From: Streptomyces sp. NWU339
GTDB taxonomy: Bacteria; Actinomycetota; Actinomycetes; Streptomycetales; Streptomycetaceae
Length of the DNA: 64,000 nt
NCBI RefSeq assembly: GCF_003143855.1
Contig: NZ_QFRK01000042.1
Location: 17,628-81,627 of the forward strand
Direction of reading: 5' to 3'
Part shown: positions 24,411-33,453 of the stretch, in pieces
Position numbering within the stretch: the stretch's first letter is position 1
How the letters are laid out: the number at the start of each line of letters is the position of its first letter
Notes under the pieces: generated by a model
What the model saw: only the letters and a program-made list of their open reading frames with translations
The model's database searches: none
Told to the model about the DNA's origin: nothing
Translations under genes and position numbers: made by a program

Positions 24411-25856
24411 GTGACTGTCAACGAAGACTCGTTCACCAACTGGAAGCACCGCGAGGAAATCGCGGAGTCGATGATCCCGATCATCGGGAAGCTGCACCGC
24501 GAGCGGGACGTCACCGTCCTGCTGCACAGCCGCTCCTTGGTGAACAAGTCGGTGGTCTCCATCCTCAAGACCCACCGCTTCGCCCGCCAGATCGCCGGCC
24601 AGGAACTCTCGGTCACCGAGACGCTGCCGTTCCTCCAGGCCCTCACCACCCTCGACCTCGGTCCGTCCCAGATCGACCTCGGCCTGCTCGCCGCGACCTA
24701 CCGGACCGACGAGCGGGGACTGTCGGTGGCGGAGTTCACCGCCGAGGCCGTGGCAGGCGCCACCGGCGCCAACAAGATCGACCGCCGTGAGCCGCGCGAC
24801 GTCGTCCTCTACGGTTTCGGCCGCATCGGCCGTCTCCTCGCCCGCCTGCTCATCGAGAAGTCGGGCTCGGGCAACGGCCTCAGGCTCCGTGCCGTCGTGG
24901 TCCGCCGAGGCGGTGAGCAGGACATCGTCAAGCGGGCCTCGCTGCTGCGCCGCGACTCGGTGCACGGCCAGTTCCAGGGCACGATCACCGTCGACGAGGC
25001 GGCTGGAACGATCGTCGCCAACGGCAACACGATCAAGATGATCTACGCCGACGACCCGGCGCAGGTGGACTACACGGCGTACGGCATCAAGAACGCCATC
25101 CTCATCGACAACACCGGCAAGTGGCGCGACCGCGAGGGCCTCTCGCAGCACCTGCGCCCCGGTATCGACAAGGTCGTGCTGACCGCCCCCGGCAAGGGCG
25201 ACGTGCCCAACATCGTGCACGGCGTCAACCACGACACCCTCAAGCCGGACGAGCAGATCCTGTCCTGCGCGTCCTGCACCACCAACGCGATCGTCCCGCC
25301 GCTGAAGGCGATGGCGGACGAGTACGGCGTGCTGCGCGGCCACGTGGAGACCGTCCACTCGTTCACCAACGACCAGAACCTGCTGGACAACTACCACAAG
25401 TCCGAGCGCCGGGGCCGCTCCGCGCCGATGAACATGGTGATCACCGAGACCGGTGCCGCCTCCGCCGTCGCCAAGGCGCTGCCCGATCTCGAGGCGACGA
25501 TCACCGGCAGCTCGATCCGGGTCCCCGTACCGGACGTGTCCATCGCGATCCTCAACCTCCAGCTGGGCCGCGCGACCGACCGTGCCGAGGTCCTCGACCA
25601 CCTCCGCGACGTGTCGCTCACCTCGCCGCTGAAGCGTCAGATCGACTTCATCAGCGCCCCCGACGCGGTCTCCAGCGACTTCATCGGCTCGCGGCACGCG
25701 TCGATCGTCGACGCCGGCGCCCTCAAGGTCGAGGGCGACAACGCGATCCTCTACCTCTGGTACGACAACGAGTTCGGCTACTCCTGCCAGGTCGTCCGGG
25801 TCGTCCAGTACGTCTCCGGCGTGGAGTACCCCACCTTCCCGGCCCCGGCCCCCTGA
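24411..25856 (+). CDS. gap: Long-form glyceraldehyde-3-phosphate dehydrogenase
   Basis: A 481-residue GAPDH. The Rossmann motif YGFGRIGRLLAR starts near residue 134 and the catalytic cysteine is C289 in SCASCTTN; further blocks are HSFTNDQNLLDNYHK, RGRSAPMNM and YLWYDNEFGYS. Classic GAPDH is about 335 residues, so there is an N-terminal extension of some 127 residues (ESMIPIIGKLHRERDVTVLL onward), seen in a separate long-form group present in Streptomyces beside the glycolytic enzyme. The extension's role is unknown. The start is GTG with GAAAGA about 8 bp upstream. A very strong hairpin follows the stop. Confidence 0.92.
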   Translation: MTVNEDSFTNWKHREEIAESMIPIIGKLHRERDVTVLLHSRSLVNKSVVSILKTHRFARQIAGQELSVTETLPFLQALTTLDLGPSQIDLGLLAATYRTDERGLSVAEFTAEAVAGATGANKIDRREPRDVVLYGFGRIGRLLARLLIEKSGSGNGLRLRAVVVRRGGEQDIVKRASLLRRDSVHGQFQGTITVDEAAGTIVANGNTIKMIYADDPAQVDYTAYGIKNAILIDNTGKWRDREGLSQHLRPGIDKVVLTAPGKGDVPNIVHGVNHDTLKPDEQILSCASCTTNAIVPPLKAMADEYGVLRGHVETVHSFTNDQNLLDNYHKSERRGRSAPMNMVITETGAASAVAKALPDLEATITGSSIRVPVPDVSIAILNLQLGRATDRAEVLDHLRDVSLTSPLKRQIDFISAPDAVSSDFIGSRHASIVDAGALKVEGDNAILYLWYDNEFGYSCQVVRVVQYVSGVEYPTFPAPAP

Positions 25857-25875
25857 CCGACGGACAGACAGACAG

Positions 25876-25915
25876 GGCGGGGCGGGGCCGGGAAGCGGTC
25901 CGGCCCCGCCCCGCC
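25876..25915 (+). terminator. 16-bp perfect hairpin after the GAPDH gene
   Basis: Perfect 16-nt arms (25876-25891 and 25900-25915) with an 8-nt loop begin about 20 bp after the stop codon. This is a typical GC-rich Streptomyces terminator without a T tail. Confidence 0.88.
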
Positions 25916-26006
25916 GGTGTTCGCCCTGCTCGGACCCCATGTCCCGGTCTGATGGACGCACGGTGTGACCCAGAGGGCCGGATCGGTAACGATCGCCTCG
26001 TACCGG

Positions 26007-26034
26007 TTGCCCCGCCCAATAAAGTTCCTAGTCT
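26007..26034 (+). promoter_or_regulatory. Promoter for a probable leaderless gene at 26041
   Basis: TTGCCC (26007-26012), a 16-bp spacer and TAGTCT (26029-26034) precede ATG 26041 by 6 bp, so transcription should start at the ATG. No ribosome site lies in between. Confidence 0.55.
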
Positions 26035-26040
26035 GCGGGC

Positions 26041-27015
26041 ATGTCCCTCTTCAGCAGTCGTACCAGTAAACGTCCCCGAATCGTCCCCGCCCTCGACGAC
26101 GCCGACCTCGCGCGCGTCCTCAAGCAGTTGAACAAGCGCGGTGGGAGCGTCAAGCAGGCGGAGGTGACACTCGTCGCCACGCTTCTCGAGGAGACCGGGG
26201 GCGACTGGGACCGACGCGGCCACCGTGTCTCCGTACTGGCCGACTCGACGGTCGAATCGGGGTCGAAGCTGGCGTCCGCCTGGCTGGCCAAGGAACCGGA
26301 GAACCCCGACGCGCTGGTGTTCCACTCCAGGGTCGGCCTGGTCCGCGGCCTGCGGGACAGGCACCTGGAGGACGCGGGGCAGTTGGTGACCCAGTGCCAT
26401 CGGGCCGCGGAGCTGAATCCGGCGGATCCGTTGCCCTGGGTGACCCTGCTCGGCATGGCCCGGATCGAGCGGTACGCGCAGAGCGAGGTCAACGCCATCT
26501 GGCGGGAGGCCACCGGACGCGACCGCTGGCACCGCGAGGCGTATCTGCAGATGCTCGCCCATCTGTCGCCGGAGGAAGGCGGTTCGAGTGCGGCCGTCCT
26601 CGACTTCATCGATGTGGTACGCGCCCGTATACCGGCCAACGCGCCGTGCGCCGCGATCGAGGTGACCGCGGCCGTGCGGCAGTACCAGGGACTGGTGGCG
26701 CAGGGCGGCGTCCGGGCCATGACGGCAGGTCAGCTGTGGGAGGGCGGACAGATCGCGGCCTCACTGGAGCAGGCCGCCTCCCTCTGGGCGAAGCCGGGAT
26801 TCTTCCAGCACGCGGCGGCCCAGGCGGATCTGAACGTGCTGGCGTACGCGCTGTGCGCGGCCGGACGGGCCGCCGACGCGCACCCGGTGTTCCAGGCGCT
26901 TCAGGGCACGGTGACCCCGTGGCCGTGGAACGACGACGGGCCGGCGGTCCAGCGGTTCGAACAGGACCAGGCCAAGGCGGAGCGGGGGCGGCAGGGCGGC
27001 GTCGGAGGAGCCTGA
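26041..27015 (+). CDS. Helical-repeat (TPR-like) protein of unknown function
   Basis: A 324-residue, soluble, almost wholly helical protein. Segments such as NPDALVFHSRVGLVRGL and AAELNPADPLPWVTLLGMA have the spacing of tetratricopeptide-like repeats, and WREATGRDRWHREAYLQML looks like another helix pair. No catalytic motif, signal peptide or membrane segment is visible. I believe related proteins are common in Streptomyces without an assigned role. It appears to be a single-gene, leaderless unit and is convergent with the pigment hydroxylase, with only 22 bp between the stops. Confidence 0.75.
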   Translation: MSLFSSRTSKRPRIVPALDDADLARVLKQLNKRGGSVKQAEVTLVATLLEETGGDWDRRGHRVSVLADSTVESGSKLASAWLAKEPENPDALVFHSRVGLVRGLRDRHLEDAGQLVTQCHRAAELNPADPLPWVTLLGMARIERYAQSEVNAIWREATGRDRWHREAYLQMLAHLSPEEGGSSAAVLDFIDVVRARIPANAPCAAIEVTAAVRQYQGLVAQGGVRAMTAGQLWEGGQIAASLEQAASLWAKPGFFQHAAAQADLNVLAYALCAAGRAADAHPVFQALQGTVTPWPWNDDGPAVQRFEQDQAKAERGRQGGVGGA

Positions 27016-27037
27016 CGCCGCCGCTCCACGCCCCTCG

Positions 27038-28693
27038 TCAGTCCCGTGGCCGGTCCAGGATGTCCGCGACGGCGTCGTGCAGCGCCGTCGCGGCGTCCAG
27101 AACGGCCCCTTCGGAGCGCCACGCCACGAACCCGTCGGGGCGGACCAGCACCGCGCCGTCCTCGGTGACGCCGTGGGCCTGTGCCCAGTTCGCATCGGCG
27201 TCCGGTGTCAGGTCCGCGGTCGGACCGCTGCCGATCCGGTACGAGTCGAGCGGCACCGGCAGGCGCTTCGCCACCTGCTCCGCGGCGGTGTGCCAGGCGC
27301 CGTCCTCGGAGCTGAGCAGCACCAGTGACCGCTCGTAGAGGTCGAGGGTGGAGACGCGGGCGCCGGCGCGGTCCAGCCACAGGTGGGGTGCCCGGCTGCC
27401 GGGCTCCCCCGCCAGCTGCAGGCCGTCGGGGACGACCGGCGCCGCCGGGTCGCTGCCGAGGACCGCGCCCCGCGGATAGCGGTAGCCCAGCGCCACGTTG
27501 AGGATTCCGCCCTTCGGGCCCTTGCCGCCGGCGCCCGCCGCGGGCGTGTAGCCGGGGTGACTGTGCTCGACCGAGCGGTTCGAGGCGCGGGCGCTGGTCG
27601 CCTCCGCGACCGGACGACGCTCGGCGTCGTAGGAGTCCAGCAGTCCGGGTCCCGCCCAGCCGCCGAGGACGGCGGCCAGTTTCCAGGCCAGGTTGTGCGC
27701 GTCCTGGATACCGGTGTTGGAACCGAACGCCCCGGTGGGCGACATCTCGTGGGCCGAGTCACCGGCGAGGAACACCCGGCCGTCGGCGTAGCGTTCGGCG
27801 ACCCGTTCGGCGGCGTGCCAGGCGGCCCGGCCGGTGATCTTGACGTCGAGGTCAGGGGCTCCGATCGCCCGCCGGATGTGGGCAACGCACCGCTCGTCGG
27901 TGAACTCCTCGAAGGTTTCGCCGTGTTCGGGGTGCCAGGGGGCGTGGAACACCCAGTTCTCGGCGTTGTCGACCGGGAGCAGCGCCCCATCGGCTTCCGG
28001 GTCGGTGAGGTAGCAGAGGATGAACCGCCGGTCGCCGACGATGCTCGCGAGGCCGCGGGAGGAGAAGGTGACGCTCACGTTGTGGAACAGGTCGCCCGGT
28101 CCGTTCTGCCCGATGCCGAGCCGCTCCCGGACAGGGCTGCGCGGGCCGTCCGCTGCGACCAGGTAGTCCGCCCGGATGGTGGTGTGCTCGCCGGTCTCCC
28201 GGCTCTTGACCCGCGCCGTCACACCGTCGCCGTCCTGGTCGAACGACATCATCTCGGTCGCGAAGCGCAGGTCGCCGCCGAGTTCGCGGGCGTGTGCGAG
28301 GAGCACCGGTTCGAGGTCGTTCTGGCTGCACTGGCACCACCCGCCGGGGCTGAACCGGGCCAGTCCGCCGCCGGGGTCGATCTCCTTGAAGAGCCACTCG
28401 CCGTCGCCGTCCACCAGGCTGGGCGTCTGCATGATCCCGTGGTTGTCCGCGAGGACCGACGCGACCTCCCTGATCTGCTGCTCGACTCCGGCCACCCGGT
28501 ACAGCTCCATGGTGCGCACATTGTTCCCGCGCCCGCGCGGGTGGATCGACGTGCCCGGGTGACGTTCGACGAGCGTGTGCGGCACCCCCAGACGTCCCAG
28601 GAACACGGACATGGACAAGCCCACCAGGGAACCGCCGACGATCAGGACGGGCGTGCGGTGGCCGATCTCGTCGGCCGTTTCCGAACGGTTCAT
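27038..28693 (-). CDS. whiE-ORFVIII: WhiE ORFVIII-type FAD-dependent polyketide hydroxylase
   Basis: A 551-residue class A flavoprotein monooxygenase related to aromatic polyketide hydroxylases. Motifs are the FAD-binding VLIVGGSLVGLSMSVFLGRLG, the DG motif region LVAADGPRSPVRE, and GRVFLAGDSAHEMSPTGAFG for FAD ribityl binding. The C-terminal thioredoxin-like domain usual in this group is present (LDLYERSLVLLSSEDG). ATG 28693 has GGAGG 7 bp upstream. It is divergent from the spore-pigment operon, exactly the position of whiE ORFVIII in S. coelicolor, where it modifies the pigment late in sporulation under a sigma-F-dependent promoter (recalled knowledge; I could not locate the promoter here). 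Confidence 0.9.
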   Translation of the reverse strand: MNRSETADEIGHRTPVLIVGGSLVGLSMSVFLGRLGVPHTLVERHPGTSIHPRGRGNNVRTMELYRVAGVEQQIREVASVLADNHGIMQTPSLVDGDGEWLFKEIDPGGGLARFSPGGWCQCSQNDLEPVLLAHARELGGDLRFATEMMSFDQDGDGVTARVKSRETGEHTTIRADYLVAADGPRSPVRERLGIGQNGPGDLFHNVSVTFSSRGLASIVGDRRFILCYLTDPEADGALLPVDNAENWVFHAPWHPEHGETFEEFTDERCVAHIRRAIGAPDLDVKITGRAAWHAAERVAERYADGRVFLAGDSAHEMSPTGAFGSNTGIQDAHNLAWKLAAVLGGWAGPGLLDSYDAERRPVAEATSARASNRSVEHSHPGYTPAAGAGGKGPKGGILNVALGYRYPRGAVLGSDPAAPVVPDGLQLAGEPGSRAPHLWLDRAGARVSTLDLYERSLVLLSSEDGAWHTAAEQVAKRLPVPLDSYRIGSGPTADLTPDADANWAQAHGVTEDGAVLVRPDGFVAWRSEGAVLDAATALHDAVADILDRPRD

Positions 28694-28939
28694 TGAACTG
28701 CCTCCAGCGTCGCCCGCGACGGGCGTGGAAAAGGATGCCGGATCCATGCCCGGTACAGGCCGTCCCGCGTCCTGGTGGCACCCGGTTGACGCGGGGTTCA
28801 CCCACCTGCCCCGTGGCGCTCGCGCACATCACGGGGCGCGTCGACGATCGATGCAGGGCGACCCCGGACCTTCGGATGCGGCGGCCGTTCCCGACCTCCA
28901 GTGAAGAACCTTCCGTGAAGAAGAGGAGAGGTGCGCCGG
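28694..28939. promoter_or_regulatory. Divergent whiE promoter region
   Basis: This 246-bp gap between the divergent hydroxylase and ORFI should contain both whiE promoters. I could not assign -10/-35 boxes. GAGGAGAGG (28923-28931) is the ribosome site for ORFI. Confidence 0.5.
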
Positions 28940-30085
28940 ATGACCACCACGGGACGCACGACGGACCGCACGACGGGCCGCATACCGCAGTCGGCGTTCG
29001 ACGGCTCCAGGCTGCGGGTGACCCTGATGCTCGACCTGTACGACGGGGCCCAGGAACAGTTCCTCGACGCGTACGAGCACATGAGCAGCATGATCGCGTC
29101 CGTCCCCGGTCACATCAGTGACCAGCTCTGCCAGTCGATCGAGAACCCCTCGCAGTGGCTCATCACCAGCGAGTGGGAGAGCGCCCCGCCCTTCCTCGCC
29201 TGGGTGAACAGCGAGGAGCACATCGAGACCGTCCGCCCGCTGCACAGTTGCGTCCGCGACACCCGGTCGATGCGCTACAGCGTCCTGCGCGAGATGCGGA
29301 ACGGCCGGCCGCTCACCGGGCAGGCCGCCGAGGACCTCCAGGCGCAGGCCCGCGTCGGTGAGAGCGTGGCCCGACACGCCCTCACCTTCACCGTCAAGCC
29401 GGGCACCGAGTCCAAGGTCGCGGAGCACCTGGCCGGATACGCGTCCCCCAAGGCCGCGATGGAGAACAACACGCGGTTGCGCCGCACCTCCGTGTTCATG
29501 CACGGCAACCGCGTGGTGCGGGCCATGGAGGTGGAGGGCGACCTGGCCACGGCGCTGCGCCAGGTGGCCGACCAGCCCGAGACCCGAGCGGCCGAAGAGG
29601 CCATCAACCCCTATCTGGAGCACGCCCGGGAGCTCAGCGATCCCGGCTCCATGCGGGTGTTCTTCACCAGGGCCGCGCTCCCCGCCGTGCACCACGTCGA
29701 CAGGGACGGGCCCCGGCCCGCGGGTCTGCGGCGGCATGCGCTGTACTACCCGGCCGTCGCGGGCCGCGGGGAGGAACTGGCCCGGTTCCTCTCCCACCAG
29801 GACGAGGCCGCGGCCGACGAACCGGACGGCCCGGTGTACTCGAGCACCGTCTTCCAGCGCGACAACGTCGTGGTCCGTCTGATCGACGCCACCGGCGACC
29901 TCGACCTCGACCCCCTCGCGGCGCTCGGCATCAAGGGCGCGGGGAAGGCGGCGGAGCTGGAGCGGCTCATGGACGGCGCCGCGGTCGGCGTCGAGGGCCC
30001 GCTGGACTCGGAACGCAACATCAACCGGCTGCTGTCGCACGCCGACATGCTGCCCGTCACCGACCGCAGCGCGGCGGATTCCTGA
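28940..30085 (+). CDS. whiE-ORFI: WhiE ORFI-type spore pigment protein (SchA/CurD-like)
   Basis: A 381-residue protein that opens the pigment operon. The N-terminal half has antibiotic-biosynthesis-monooxygenase (ABM-like) features (LRVTLMLDLYDGAQEQFLDAYEHM, QWLITSEWESAPPFLAWV). The second half repeats a similar ferredoxin-like layout (HALTFTVKPGTESKVAEHLA, YYPAVAGRGEELARFL, VVVRLIDATGDLDLDPL). It matches by position and features the first gene of whiE, sch and cur spore-pigment clusters; its biochemical role is not settled. ATG 28940 has GAGGAGAGG upstream with 8-bp spacing; a GTG 9 bp earlier overlaps the ribosome site. Confidence 0.87.
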   Translation: MTTTGRTTDRTTGRIPQSAFDGSRLRVTLMLDLYDGAQEQFLDAYEHMSSMIASVPGHISDQLCQSIENPSQWLITSEWESAPPFLAWVNSEEHIETVRPLHSCVRDTRSMRYSVLREMRNGRPLTGQAAEDLQAQARVGESVARHALTFTVKPGTESKVAEHLAGYASPKAAMENNTRLRRTSVFMHGNRVVRAMEVEGDLATALRQVADQPETRAAEEAINPYLEHARELSDPGSMRVFFTRAALPAVHHVDRDGPRPAGLRRHALYYPAVAGRGEELARFLSHQDEAAADEPDGPVYSSTVFQRDNVVVRLIDATGDLDLDPLAALGIKGAGKAAELERLMDGAAVGVEGPLDSERNINRLLSHADMLPVTDRSAADS

Positions 30086-30153
30086 CGGCAAACCGCGGGG
30101 ACGTTCGCAGCCCGCGCGCCCGGACGTCCCCGCCACACCCGGAGGTACCAACC

Positions 30154-30636
30154 ATGTCCAAACAGCATCCACGCATCGTGGACCTGAGCGAGACGGAGCC
30201 CAACCGACGGCGCGGGGGCGACCTCAGAACCCTGCTCACCCCGGCCACGGTGGGTTCCACCAGCGGTTTCATGGGGCTGGCCATCATCCAGCCCGGTGAG
30301 CGCATCGGCGAGCACTACCACCCGTACTCCGAGGAGTTCGTCTACGTCGTCAGCGGCGCCCTCGAAGTCGACCTGGACGGGGAGCCGTTCGCGCTCCGGG
30401 CCGAGCAGGGGCTGATGATCCCGATCGACATGCGGCACCGCTTCCGCAACGTCTCCGACGCCGAGGCCCGCATGGTGTTCCACCTGGGTCCGCTCGCCCC
30501 GCACCCGAGTCTCGGTCACGTCGACACCGAGGAGAACGCCGGCTCCGTGGCCGGTCCCCAGCTGACCGTGGGCGGGCCGGTTGCGTCCGGGCCGGGTCAG
30601 GACCGGCCGGCCGATCGCAGTGGGGCCATAAAATGA
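30154..30636 (+). CDS. whiE-ORFII: WhiE ORFII-type cupin
   Basis: A 160-residue cupin. The first cupin box is GERIGEHYHPYSEEFVYVVSG, with the two His and Glu metal ligands, and the second is LMIPIDMRHRFRN, with its His. Such cupins are found second in spore-pigment clusters, where they probably shape or oxidise the polyketide; the exact reaction is unproven. GGAGG lies 9 bp before the ATG. Its last four bases overlap the KSalpha start (ATGA), so they are translated together. Confidence 0.9.
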   Translation: MSKQHPRIVDLSETEPNRRRGGDLRTLLTPATVGSTSGFMGLAIIQPGERIGEHYHPYSEEFVYVVSGALEVDLDGEPFALRAEQGLMIPIDMRHRFRNVSDAEARMVFHLGPLAPHPSLGHVDTEENAGSVAGPQLTVGGPVASGPGQDRPADRSGAIK

Positions 30637-31901
30637 CCCGGCGAGTGGCCGTCACCGGTATCGGTGTGGTCGCTCCCGGCGGCACCGGAGCGACGGCCTT
30701 CTGGGATCTGCTCGCAGCCGGCCGCACCGCGACCCGCGGCATCACCCTGTTCGATCCGAGCGGTCTTCGCTCCCGCATAGCCGCCGAGTGCGACTTCGAC
30801 CCGTTCGCCCACGGCCTCGACCCGGATCTGTGCCAGCACGCCGACCGGTACATCCAGTTCGCCGCGGTGGCCGCCGCCGAGGCGGTCCGCGACTCCGGGC
30901 TCGACGTCGCCACCGACGACCCCTGGCGCACCGCGGTGTCGCTGGGCAGCGCGGTCGGCGGCACCACCCGGCTGGAGCACGACTACGTGCAGGTCAGCGA
31001 GCACGGCAAGCGCTGGGACGTGGACCACCGGCAGGCCGACCCGAAACTGCACATGGCGTTCCAGCCGAGCACCCTCGCCTCGGTCGTCGCCGAGCGGTTC
31101 GGCGCGCGGGGCCCCGTGCAGACCGTCTCCACCGGTTGCACCTCCGGCCTCGACGCGGTCGGTTACGGCTTCCACACCATCGCCGAGGGCCGGGCCGACG
31201 TCTGCATCGCCGGGGCGTCGGACTCCCCGATCTCGCCGATCACGATGGCCTGCTTCGACGCCATCAAGGCGACCTCGCCGAACAACGACGACCCGGAGCA
31301 CGCCTCCCGGCCGTTCGACGCCCGCCGCGACGGCTTCGTGATGGGCGAGGGCGCGGCGGTGCTCGTCCTCGAGGAGTACGAGCACGCCCGGGCCCGCGGC
31401 GCGGAGATCCACTGCGAGATCAGCGGGTACGCCACGTACGGCAACGCCTACCACATGACCGGTCTGACCACCGAGGGCCTGGAGATGGCGCGGGCCATCG
31501 ACAGCACGCTCGACCAGGCCCGTCTCGACCCCACACTGATCGACTACGTCAACGCGCACGGCTCCGGCACCCGGCAGAACGACCGGCACGAGACGGCCGC
31601 GGTGAAGCGGTCCCTCGGCGCCCACGCCCACGAGACGCCCATGAGCTCCATCAAGTCGATGGTGGGGCACTCGCTCGGCGCGATCGGCGCGATCGAGGTG
31701 GTCGCCTGTGTGCTCGCCCTCAAGCACCAGGTCGTACCGCCGACGGCGAACTACGAGACCCCCGACCCCGAGTGCGACCTGGACTACGTGCCGCGCACCG
31801 CCCGTCCGCGGAGGCTGAGGAACGTGCTCTCCGTCGGCAGCGGATTCGGCGGTTTCCAGTCCGCGGTGCTGCTGACCGGGCCGGGTGGGAGGACCCGATG
31901 A
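30633..31901 (+). CDS. whiE-ORFIII: Type II PKS ketosynthase alpha (spore pigment)
   Basis: A 422-residue beta-ketoacyl synthase of the KSalpha class. The active-site cysteine is C169 in VSTGCTSGLDAVG; the catalytic histidines are in NAHGSGTRQNDRHE and KSMVGHSLGAIGA. It forms the heterodimer with the chain-length factor and elongates malonyl units on the ACP to build the pigment polyketide. Gene order and the ATGA overlaps on both sides are those of minimal PKS operons. Confidence 0.96.
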   Translation: MTRRVAVTGIGVVAPGGTGATAFWDLLAAGRTATRGITLFDPSGLRSRIAAECDFDPFAHGLDPDLCQHADRYIQFAAVAAAEAVRDSGLDVATDDPWRTAVSLGSAVGGTTRLEHDYVQVSEHGKRWDVDHRQADPKLHMAFQPSTLASVVAERFGARGPVQTVSTGCTSGLDAVGYGFHTIAEGRADVCIAGASDSPISPITMACFDAIKATSPNNDDPEHASRPFDARRDGFVMGEGAAVLVLEEYEHARARGAEIHCEISGYATYGNAYHMTGLTTEGLEMARAIDSTLDQARLDPTLIDYVNAHGSGTRQNDRHETAAVKRSLGAHAHETPMSSIKSMVGHSLGAIGAIEVVACVLALKHQVVPPTANYETPDPECDLDYVPRTARPRRLRNVLSVGSGFGGFQSAVLLTGPGGRTR

Positions 31902-33163
31902 GCACTCAGCGTACTCAGCGCACTCCGCGCCCCCGCCGCGCCGCCATCACCGGCATCGGTGTGATCGCGCCCAACGGACTGCGGACCGACGCCTACTGGA
32001 AGTCCGTCAGCGAAGGTGTCGGCGTGCTGGACCGGATCACCCGCGAGGGCTGCGGACATCTGCCGCTGCGGGTGGCGGGCGAGGTCCGGGCCTTCGACGC
32101 GGCGGCCCTCATCGAGGACCGCTTCCTGGTCCAGACCGACCGGTTCAGCCACTTCGCGATGGCGGCGGCCGCCCTCGCCCTCGACGACGCCGGGCTCGGC
32201 AGCGGAGATCCCGCGGAGCCGTTCTCCATCGGCGTGGTCACCGCGGCCGGTTCCGGCGGCGGTGAGTTCGGACAGCGAGAACTGCAGAAACTCTGGGGGC
32301 AGGGCCCGCGGTTCGTCGGTCCGTACCAGTCCATCGCCTGGTTCTACGCCGCGAGCACCGGCCAGATCTCCATCCGCGGCGGCTTCAAGGGCCCGTGCGG
32401 GGTGGTGGCGAGCGACGAGGCCGGCGGGCTCGACTCCCTCGCGCACGCCGCCGGGGCGGTCCGGCGCGGCACCGACACGATGATCGTCGGCGCCGCGGAG
32501 GCACCCCTCGCCCCCTACTCGATGGTCTGCCAGCTCGGCTACCCCGAGCTCAGCACGGCCGAGGACCCGGACCTGGCCTACCGTCCGTTCACCTCGGACG
32601 CCTGCGGGTTCGTACCCGCCGAGGGTGGCGCCCTGCTCGTCGTCGAGGACGAGGAACGCGCCCGCGAACGCGGGGCGCCGGTACGGGCCACCGTGGCCGG
32701 CCATGCCGCCACCTTCACCGGTGCGTCCCGCTGGGAGGAGTCCCGGGAGGGGCTGGCCCGCGCGATCCGCGGCGCCCTCGACGAGGCGGGCGCGGCCCCG
32801 GAGGAGGTCGACGTGGTGTTCGCCGACGCCATGGGCGTCCCGGAGGCGGACCGCGCCGAGGCGCTGGCGATCGCCGACGCACTCGGCACGCACGGCACAC
32901 GGGTGCCCGTCACGGCACCCAAGACCGGTTTCGGCCGGGCCCACTGCGCGGCGCCCGTGCTGGACACGGTGGCCGCGGTGCTCGCCATGGAACACGGTCA
33001 GGTGCCTCCCACACCCAACGTGTTCGACATCTGCCACGACCTCGACCTGGTGATGTCGCGTGCTCGGCCCGCCGAGTTGCGCACGGCCCTCGTTCTCAGC
33101 AGGGGACTGATGGGCTCCAACGCGGCGCTGGTCGTGCGTCGCGGTGGCGAATCCGCCCGGTAG
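31898..33163 (+). CDS. whiE-ORFIV: Type II PKS chain-length factor (KSbeta)
   Basis: A 421-residue KS homologue lacking the active-site cysteine. At the equivalent position the sequence reads VVASDEAGGLDS, with E174 aligned to the KSalpha Cys; most chain-length factors carry Gln there. It pairs with KSalpha, supplies part of the polyketide tunnel and sets chain length. ATG 31898 overlaps the KSalpha stop by 4 bp. A longer frame beginning inside KSalpha is an artefact. Confidence 0.95.
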   Translation: MSTQRTQRTPRPRRAAITGIGVIAPNGLRTDAYWKSVSEGVGVLDRITREGCGHLPLRVAGEVRAFDAAALIEDRFLVQTDRFSHFAMAAAALALDDAGLGSGDPAEPFSIGVVTAAGSGGGEFGQRELQKLWGQGPRFVGPYQSIAWFYAASTGQISIRGGFKGPCGVVASDEAGGLDSLAHAAGAVRRGTDTMIVGAAEAPLAPYSMVCQLGYPELSTAEDPDLAYRPFTSDACGFVPAEGGALLVVEDEERARERGAPVRATVAGHAATFTGASRWEESREGLARAIRGALDEAGAAPEEVDVVFADAMGVPEADRAEALAIADALGTHGTRVPVTAPKTGFGRAHCAAPVLDTVAAVLAMEHGQVPPTPNVFDICHDLDLVMSRARPAELRTALVLSRGLMGSNAALVVRRGGESAR

Positions 33164-33191
33164 TGCCGGGCGGGAAAGGAGCAGACAACCC

Positions 33192-33452
33192 ATGATCACC
33201 ACCGAAGTGACCTTCGACGAACTGGCTGCCCTGATGAAGAAGGCGGCCGGCATCACCGTGGACCCCGCGGAACTCAGGCAGGCGGCGGAGTCCCCCTTCG
33301 ACTCCTTCGGCCTCGACTCGCTCGGCCTGCTCGGCATCGTCGGCGAGCTGGAGAACCGGTACAGCGGGTCGCTTCCCCCCGACTCGGAGCGCTGCAGGAC
33401 GCCCCGGGAATTCCTCGACCTCGTCAACAGCACCCTCAAGGCTGGAGCCTGA
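33192..33452 (+). CDS. whiE-ORFV: Acyl carrier protein (spore pigment)
   Basis: An 86-residue ACP with the phosphopantetheine attachment serine S43 in FGLDSLGLLG. It carries the growing polyketide to KSalpha/KSbeta and the cyclases. AAAGGAG lies about 9 bp before ATG 33192. The cyclase gene starts 1 bp after its stop codon. Confidence 0.95.
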   Translation: MITTEVTFDELAALMKKAAGITVDPAELRQAAESPFDSFGLDSLGLLGIVGELENRYSGSLPPDSERCRTPREFLDLVNSTLKAGA

Positions 33453-33453
33453 A

